NCBI GenBank assembly: GCA_947383835.1
Contig: CANDEV010000010.1
Span: 1 to 64,000, forward strand
Source of the DNA: an uncultured Clostridia bacterium
GTDB taxonomy: Bacteria; Bacillota; Clostridia; Oscillospirales; Ruminococcaceae
Reading direction: 5' to 3'
Length of the DNA stretch: 64,000 nt
The translations under genes were made by a program, and so were the position numbers. Positions 58,984 to 64,000 of this stretch are shown here, piece by piece; within the stretch, counting starts at the first letter, position 1; the number at the start of each line of letters is the position of its first letter. A model generated the notes under the pieces. It made no database searches, was not told the DNA's origin, and saw nothing but the letters and a program-made list of their open reading frames with translations.

Positions 58984-59018
58984 GCTCCGCTCGTATATTT
59001 GCGAGCGGAGCTTATTTT
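58984..59018 (+). terminator. Terminator after the GH5/SBP operon
   Basis: GCTCCGCTCG (58984-58993) and CGAGCGGAGC (59002-59011) form a perfect 10-bp stem followed by TTATTTT. Confidence 0.92.
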
Positions 59019-59167
59019 GTATCATAAATCTGATGTGCCGCTAACGATTTATAAAAATATTTTGTTAAATTTTGTCGGTCAAATTTGCAGAAAATGCCTT
59101 TATAACAAATTTGATTTTTTTGATGAATTACCGTATTGATATTTTATGTAAAAAAATTTCCGCAAAC

Positions 59168-59207
59168 AAAAATCCTCCAAGCTTCAAAACTAAGCCGGAG
59201 GATTTTT
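59168..59207. terminator. Bidirectional terminator at the end of GH2
   Basis: AAAAATCCTCC (59168-59178) and GGAGGATTTTT (59197-59207), with GCTT/AAGC inside, terminate minus-strand transcription of GH2 and can stop plus-strand read-through. The remainder of 58956-59317 holds no trusted gene. Confidence 0.85.
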
Positions 59208-59317
59208 GCTTGGTAATTTCACCTGCCAAATACATCGTTTTTTTATTTTATTCTCTTATGAAATACATATTTGCTTATAAAAATCTGAATTTTCAAGATA
59301 AATCAAAAAAGTAACAA

Positions 59318-61969
59318 TTACACCTCCGTTCCATATGCTTCAATTTCCCATATACACGGAAAAGCGTTTGTATCCGAACACCCTGTTACCTCAACCTTTA
59401 GGTAACGCCCGGAAATATGGTTGTTTGTATCGATAGTAAAATATCCGTTTTTATCTTCATTTTCGCTGTAATCGGAAATTATTTTGTAATCGCCGTCCTG
59501 CGTTTCGGAAACGCTTACTGTGAATTTATATGCTCTTGATCCGGGCTTGTGAGTTACTACGCTTATTTCTGAAATGTCATAATTTTTTTCAAGGTCAATA
59601 ATAACGCTTGCCGGATAATCATTTGCCGACGCAGCACACCAACGAGAACCCTCTTCTGCATATCCGTCGTTAATTCCCGAAGCGGGATTTCCCGTTTCTT
59701 CCGAGCTTGCAAATACAATTGACTTATTAAGCGCAATGTTTTCTTCCTCGGGAACAGGCTCAAAATATTCCCCCGTCCACAACGCGGTATCTTCAATAAT
59801 TTTACCGTCCGCAAAATATGCCGCCGCCTTTATCTCATTTTCCTCATCAATATTTACAGAAATATTTTCCCAGACAAATACTGTGGAATAAAGCGGGTCA
59901 AGAGCGCTTCGCTCAACCGTGCCAACGGACGTACCGTTAACAAACAATTCGACCTTTTCGGCATTTGAGTACACCTTTATCTGCGGGATTTCAGAGGGAC
60001 GCTTTTCAAACCTTTTTTCAGTAATATGCAGCATAGGCTCGTCATTCCATACGGATTTATAAAAGTAAAACGAATCCTTTTGCACACGCTCACGGGTAAC
60101 CAGTCCCTTGTCGTTCTGACCCTTTGTGTCGCCTTCTTCTCTTCCGTCGGAGGCAAAATCAAACATACACCATATATATTTGCCCCATAAATACTGTCTT
60201 TGAGAAAACTGCGCCCATATTTTTTCGTGCATTGCGGACTGATAATTTTCATAATGCCTTGCTCCCCACGGGTCTATCTCTTTTTCCCAGTTTATATTAT
60301 CCTTGTGCTGAGAAATTGCCGCACCGCCTCCGTATTCCGAAATACACACGGGACGCGTTTCTTTTTCCTTATGGTAGCTGTCCAGCCACTCCCCGAACTT
60401 TTCAGCGGGTCCTGCGTCTTTGTACCAGCCGAAATATCTGTTGCAGCCAACGACGTCCGCCGGCAGCTCGAGAAATCTTCCCCAGAACTGCGCGTCCGCA
60501 AATGTAATAAGCCTTGTTTCGTCTTCAGCATTTGCAAGCTCGTTAAGCTCCGTATAAGTATCAAAAATTTCATCGGTCATTTGGTAAAGCTCGTTTGAAA
60601 TTCCCCAAACAATTACCGACGGGTGATTATATTTCTGCCTTATAAGCTCTGTAAGCTGCTGCTTTGCGTTTTCCTTAAAGCCGTCGGAAATTTCTAATTT
60701 CTCGGTTTCGTCAGCCGACATTTTATTAACGATTCCGATCTCCGTCCATACCGTAATTCCCAATTTATCGCATAGATCATATTCATAGCCGTCATGCTGA
60801 TAATGCGCCATTCTTACCGCATTACAGCCCATATCAAGCATCATATTGTAATCACGTTCACGCTGCTCGTCGGTCATTGCCCAACCGTTTTCAAAGCTGT
60901 CCTGATGATAATTTACTCCATGCAGATCCAAATATTTTCCGTTCAGGAAAAATCCGTTGTCGGGGTCTATGCTGTACGTTCTTATTCCAAAGGTCTGCGT
61001 GTATTCATCAAGAATTTCTTCATCTTTGCACAAGGTTATTTTTGCACTGTAAAGATAGGGATCGTCCGTACCGTTCCACAAAACAGGATCATTCAGCTTA
61101 ACATTCATCTTTGCCTCAGCCTTTTTTTCTGCTGAAATATTGCAGACTGCTTCTCCCTCGGCGGCAATATTTCCGTCCATATCTGCAATTTCAGCCTGTA
61201 CGGTAATTTCTCCGTCCTGCGCGGAGTCGTTTGCAATTTTAACAAGAAAATCAATGTCCGCATTTTCTTCGGTAATATTTTGAGGAGTAATATAAATTCC
61301 CGACGAACCGTAGTCCATAAGGTCAATGTGAATTTTTGGAACGGCAATAAGATTTACGTCGCGGTACAATCCGCCCATTTTTGTAAAGTCGCCCTGATCA
61401 GTTATCGGCGCAATATAGTCGCTGGGAGCGTTGTTTACCTTTACCGCAATAATATTATCCTCGTCAAGCTTTACAAGATCGGTAATATCAAATCTGAAAG
61501 CGGAGTAACCGCCCTCGTGAACGCCTGCCGATACGCCGTTTACAAAAAGCTCGGCAACTGTATTTGCGCCCTCGAATTCAAGAAAAATCTCTTTATCGGA
61601 AAAATCCTCATTTGAAAAGTTAAAGATTTTCCTATATCCCCCCAAACCTCGGTAATAATGCTCTCCTCCTTCGTCGATACCGGACCAGCCATCGCAGCCG
61701 TCCTTGTCGTTCCACGTATGCGGCAGAGAAAGACTTTCCCAACCGCTGTCATCAAAATCGGCAGCTTCGATTGCAAGCTCTGACAAGCCGTTTTTTTGTG
61801 TAAGCTTTAAAAACTTCCAGTCATTGTTAAAGCTTTCGGTAATTCTTGAAGCCATTGTTTTTTCCTCGCTTTCCGAAATGCTGATCGGCGCATTTTCAAC
61901 AGTTTTTCCGCAGCTGCACAGCAATGCCGCCGCCAAAGTCATTGCCGCGGTTTTTTTGAATATTTTCAT
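59318..61969 (-). CDS. Glycoside hydrolase family 2 lipoprotein (beta-galactosidase-like) with C-terminal F5/8 type C domain
   Basis: Surface-anchored exo-beta-glycosidase of about 883 residues. Lipoprotein signal (LLCSCGK), GH2 sugar-binding jelly-roll (HTWNDKDGCDGWSG), Ig-like domain, catalytic barrel with acid/base about Glu459 (WGISNELYQ) and nucleophile about Glu544 (CISEYGGG), then a GH2 beta domain and a C-terminal discoidin/CBM32-like domain (ALNKSIVFASSEETGNPASG). Beta-galactosidase is most likely. ATG 61969 is chosen (GGAGGG upstream; matches lipoprotein signal). It follows an AraC gene and is probably in its operon. Confidence 0.92.
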   Translation of the reverse strand: MKIFKKTAAMTLAAALLCSCGKTVENAPISISESEEKTMASRITESFNNDWKFLKLTQKNGLSELAIEAADFDDSGWESLSLPHTWNDKDGCDGWSGIDEGGEHYYRGLGGYRKIFNFSNEDFSDKEIFLEFEGANTVAELFVNGVSAGVHEGGYSAFRFDITDLVKLDEDNIIAVKVNNAPSDYIAPITDQGDFTKMGGLYRDVNLIAVPKIHIDLMDYGSSGIYITPQNITEENADIDFLVKIANDSAQDGEITVQAEIADMDGNIAAEGEAVCNISAEKKAEAKMNVKLNDPVLWNGTDDPYLYSAKITLCKDEEILDEYTQTFGIRTYSIDPDNGFFLNGKYLDLHGVNYHQDSFENGWAMTDEQRERDYNMMLDMGCNAVRMAHYQHDGYEYDLCDKLGITVWTEIGIVNKMSADETEKLEISDGFKENAKQQLTELIRQKYNHPSVIVWGISNELYQMTDEIFDTYTELNELANAEDETRLITFADAQFWGRFLELPADVVGCNRYFGWYKDAGPAEKFGEWLDSYHKEKETRPVCISEYGGGAAISQHKDNINWEKEIDPWGARHYENYQSAMHEKIWAQFSQRQYLWGKYIWCMFDFASDGREEGDTKGQNDKGLVTRERVQKDSFYFYKSVWNDEPMLHITEKRFEKRPSEIPQIKVYSNAEKVELFVNGTSVGTVERSALDPLYSTVFVWENISVNIDEENEIKAAAYFADGKIIEDTALWTGEYFEPVPEEENIALNKSIVFASSEETGNPASGINDGYAEEGSRWCAASANDYPASVIIDLEKNYDISEISVVTHKPGSRAYKFTVSVSETQDGDYKIISDYSENEDKNGYFTIDTNNHISGRYLKVEVTGCSDTNAFPCIWEIEAYGTEV

Positions 61970-62071
61970 AAAATAAAGCCCTCCGTAAATTATTTTATGA
62001 AATAATTCTATACTTCGGCAAAAGAAAAAGCAATGACTTATATTAGGCATTATTTAACTTATCATAGGATT

Positions 62072-62824
62072 TTATCTGCAATTCCTTTTTCTCCATTCAG
62101 ACGGAGAAGCTCCCATGAATTTGGAAAACTGCCTCGAAAAATGAACAGTACTCCCGTAACCGCACTTATAGCCTATTTCCGTTATACTCATATCAGTATA
62201 TAGCAGAAGCTCAACCGCAGCTTCGATCCTGCTTTTTATTATGTCAGAACCGAAAGATACTCCAAATGCTTTTTTATACAGCTCCTGAAAATGTGCACTG
62301 CTGATATAAAGTCTTTCAGCCGCAAGCGCTATCGACCATTTTTCTTCGGGATTTTTATATAGATCCCTGCGTAATTTTGCAAGCTCGTGACCATGTGATC
62401 CGTTTAATGTGGAATTTCCCGAAATAAAGGATAATTCCAACAGCATTGCCAAAATCATGTGTTCACAGCTTTGATCATTTCCTCTGTAAAACGCCTCGCA
62501 AATCAGCTGCATATACGAACTTATACAAATTGAATTGCCTAAGTAAACAGGCTGATCTGCGGCAACATCAGTTATTGATATATCGGTTTCAAACTGAATC
62601 CAGTCGTTTATATAAAGATCGCCCGATGCATGATAAATATGGGAAGTGCCGGGCTTATAAAGTATATATGTATTTGGTTTTGTCACAATTTCAGTACCGT
62701 TTATAATAAATACGGCTTCGGTTTTTAAAAACAGGAAAAGCCAGCAGTCGTAGCCTGAAGTACGATTTACCGAAAAATCCTTATCATGGTGTGCGTCTAT
62801 TCCCATACGCCTGATTTTAAACAT
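62072..62824 (-). CDS. AraC-family transcriptional regulator
   Basis: 250 residues with a cupin-like sensor (FINGTEIVTKPNTYILYKP-type) and C-terminal AraC HTH pair (AERLYISSAHFQELYKKAF; SITEIGYKCGYGSTVHFSRQF). Probably activates the GH2 gene 102 nt downstream, with which it forms an operon. The sensor half resembles that of the AraC gene at 55448, so the two regulators may respond to related sugars. Confidence 0.93.
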   Translation of the reverse strand: MFKIRRMGIDAHHDKDFSVNRTSGYDCWLFLFLKTEAVFIINGTEIVTKPNTYILYKPGTSHIYHASGDLYINDWIQFETDISITDVAADQPVYLGNSICISSYMQLICEAFYRGNDQSCEHMILAMLLELSFISGNSTLNGSHGHELAKLRRDLYKNPEEKWSIALAAERLYISSAHFQELYKKAFGVSFGSDIIKSRIEAAVELLLYTDMSITEIGYKCGYGSTVHFSRQFSKFMGASPSEWRKRNCR

Positions 62825-62858
62825 ATCGTCACATCCTATTATATGTTAAGATAATCAT

Positions 62859-62887
62859 ATTATAATGCATTTACTCGCTTCTGTCAA
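62859..62887 (-). promoter_or_regulatory. Consensus sigma-A promoter of the AraC-GH2 operon
   Basis: Minus strand TTGACA - 17 nt - TATAAT, 34 nt upstream of the AraC ATG. Confidence 0.88.
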
Positions 62888-62938
62888 TGTGATAAAATAG
62901 ATACGGTTAAAATAATAGAAGAAAGGCGCAAAACATCT

Positions 62939-63034
62939 ATGGGATTTATATTTTTAGTTGTGATTTGCTACACGATTGCAGCTATTGTTCTTACGGAAAT
63001 GTCAGCATTTGAGCTTAAAGCATCGATCGGTTAA
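62939..63034 (+). CDS. Small hypothetical membrane peptide (31 aa)
   Basis: MGFIFLVVICYTIAAIVLTE followed by MSAFELKASIG: one membrane helix with a short cytoplasmic tail. GAAAGG lies about 13 nt upstream, so the ribosome site is weak; a TAAAAT -10 is possible. It may be a small membrane protein or a remnant of a longer gene. The rest of 62825-63253 holds no other trusted gene. Confidence 0.35.
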   Translation: MGFIFLVVICYTIAAIVLTEMSAFELKASIG

Positions 63035-63253
63035 CACTTTTTATTTCCTACGCAACTGATCTTATTACGGGAACGCCACCGTTTAATTCGGAAACATCTT
63101 TAAGTTTAGAAAATTTTAAACCTTGTTTCTTTTTGCAGAGAAAATGTCGGTTTATTGGCAATTTGTTTATTTTGTGTTTTTAGAAATGAATTGAATACAG
63201 CAGATTATATATTTTACCACCGACTGCTTATTAAGAAACAGCCGATGGTATTT

Positions 63254-64000
63254 TTACTGTCCGCAGTAAATTTTATTTTTATGCTTTACAAACATAATTA
63301 TTGACAGCGCAAGAGCCATAAGCTCCGCCGCGGGAGTTGCGAGCCATATTCCGTTTACGCCGAATAACGCGGGAAGAATCAGCATTGTTATCATCATAAA
63401 CACAAACGATCTGGAAAATGCTAAAATTGCAGATACTATTCCGTTGGACAATGCTGTGAACATTCCGCTGGCAAAAATATTAAAGCCTATAAAAAGAAGT
63501 GCAACAGTGCATATTCTGTTTCCTGTGACAGCCAAGTCGAAAACAGCATTGCCGGGACGCGCAAATACCGATACCAATGGCTTGGTCAGCAATAATGATG
63601 CAGCCGCCGTTACAACAGAAATAACCGCAATTACCTTAAAGCTTGTCGTTATGAGTTTTTCAAGCTTTTCATGATTCCGCTCGCCGTAGTAAAAGCTTAT
63701 CATAGGCGCAACTCCATAAGAATAGCCTGTGTAAAGCGAGCTTGCAAACATCAGGACGTACATTATTATTGTGACTGCCGCAACTCCGTTTTCTCCGACA
63801 TAACGCAGCATGGTGTAATTGAACATCATTGTAACGATTCCCGTAACAAGCGCAGTCGCCATTTCCGAACAGCCGTTTGAAGCCGCACCGGCAAGAACGT
63901 TTAACCGAACGGCAGGCTTTTTGAAATGCAGAAGATTTTTTCTGTTGCCGAAAACAAACAATCCTGCTATAGCAGTAACGGAATATCCAAGACCCGTCGC
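63254..64000 (-). CDS. MATE-family efflux transporter, 5'-truncated by window edge
   Basis: C-terminal part (249 codons) of a MATE multidrug/cation antiporter. The frame runs open to the last base of the window, so the start is outside. Visible: about six membrane segments, the YSYGVAPMISFYYGERNHEKLEKLI loop (key block PMISFYYGERN) typical of MATE halves, and a LPALFGVNGIWLATPAAEL end. Substrate unknown. Confidence 0.92.
   Translation of the reverse strand, partial: ATGLGYSVTAIAGLFVFGNRKNLLHFKKPAVRLNVLAGAASNGCSEMATALVTGIVTMMFNYTMLRYVGENGVAAVTIIMYVLMFASSLYTGYSYGVAPMISFYYGERNHEKLEKLITTSFKVIAVISVVTAAASLLLTKPLVSVFARPGNAVFDLAVTGNRICTVALLFIGFNIFASGMFTALSNGIVSAILAFSRSFVFMMITMLILPALFGVNGIWLATPAAELMALALSIIMFVKHKNKIYCGQ

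Noticed and set aside
59072..59314. 80-codon plus-strand frame between the SBP terminator and GH2
   Set aside because: It runs through the bidirectional terminator at 59168-59207, is low complexity and lacks a ribosome site.

Overview
The window looks like a chromosomal segment of a motile, plant-fibre-degrading Clostridia member, probably Oscillospiraceae/Ruminococcaceae. This is inferred from the Firmicutes-type flagellar gene order (flgB-flgC-fliE-fliF-fliG-fliH-fliI ... flbD-motA-motB-fliM-fliY-cheY-fliO ... cheC-cheD), purine-rich Shine-Dalgarno sites, consensus sigma-A promoters, FabV-type enoyl reductase, and GH5/GH31/GH2 glycoside hydrolases. No species can be named from the sequence alone.

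Layout. 1-1929 (+): 3' part of guaB and a rhomboid protease. 2130-30456 (-): one near-continuous flagellar/chemotaxis operon of 26 recognisable flagellar, motor and chemotaxis genes read from flgB to cheD. A sigma-A promoter lies at 30538-30566 and a strong hairpin terminator at 2058-2121. A secreted leucine-rich-repeat/EF-hand gene sits between fliI and fliJ, and an unannotated 44-codon gene sits between fliR and flhB. fliL, flhF and flhG are missing from their usual places. 30862-38329 (-): a frameshifted DUF975 gene, argF, an alpha/beta hydrolase, argD, an AEC transporter and a polar amino acid ABC importer. 38674-41426 (-): an M23/LysM/G5 cell wall hydrolase with a cluster of WalR-like boxes, and an orphan MazF. 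41782-44223: fabV, a small DUF6809-like gene, and two paralogous small XRE regulators (one paired with an RHH protein) with CAC-N8/9-GTG operators. 44224-44957 is non-coding and full of G/C-tract inverted repeats. 44958-48710: PHP phosphoesterase, two GNAT acetyltransferases and mgtE. The second GNAT gene and mgtE are read from divergent consensus promoters, each through a short leader ORF followed by a terminator. 49165-50841: truncated AbrB/SpoVT gene, candidate small RNA, and an AAA ATPase with a DUF234-like tail. 51323-62824: a glycan-use locus (GH31, serine hydrolase, esterase, AraC, GH5, sugar-binding lipoprotein, GH2, AraC) whose enzyme set fits xyloglucan or a related decorated beta-glucan. 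63254-64000: 3' part of a MATE transporter.

Repeats matter here. There are at least three dispersed families: (A) a roughly 85-100 bp two-hairpin element directly at the 3' end of four minus-strand genes, always in the same orientation; (B) a perfect 24-bp-arm palindrome seen twice; (C) a 91-bp unit present as three tandem copies between terminal inverted repeats right after mgtE, with partial relatives at 1942-2026 and 37442-37496. All functional claims rest on reading motifs and family resemblance; no search or folding program was run.
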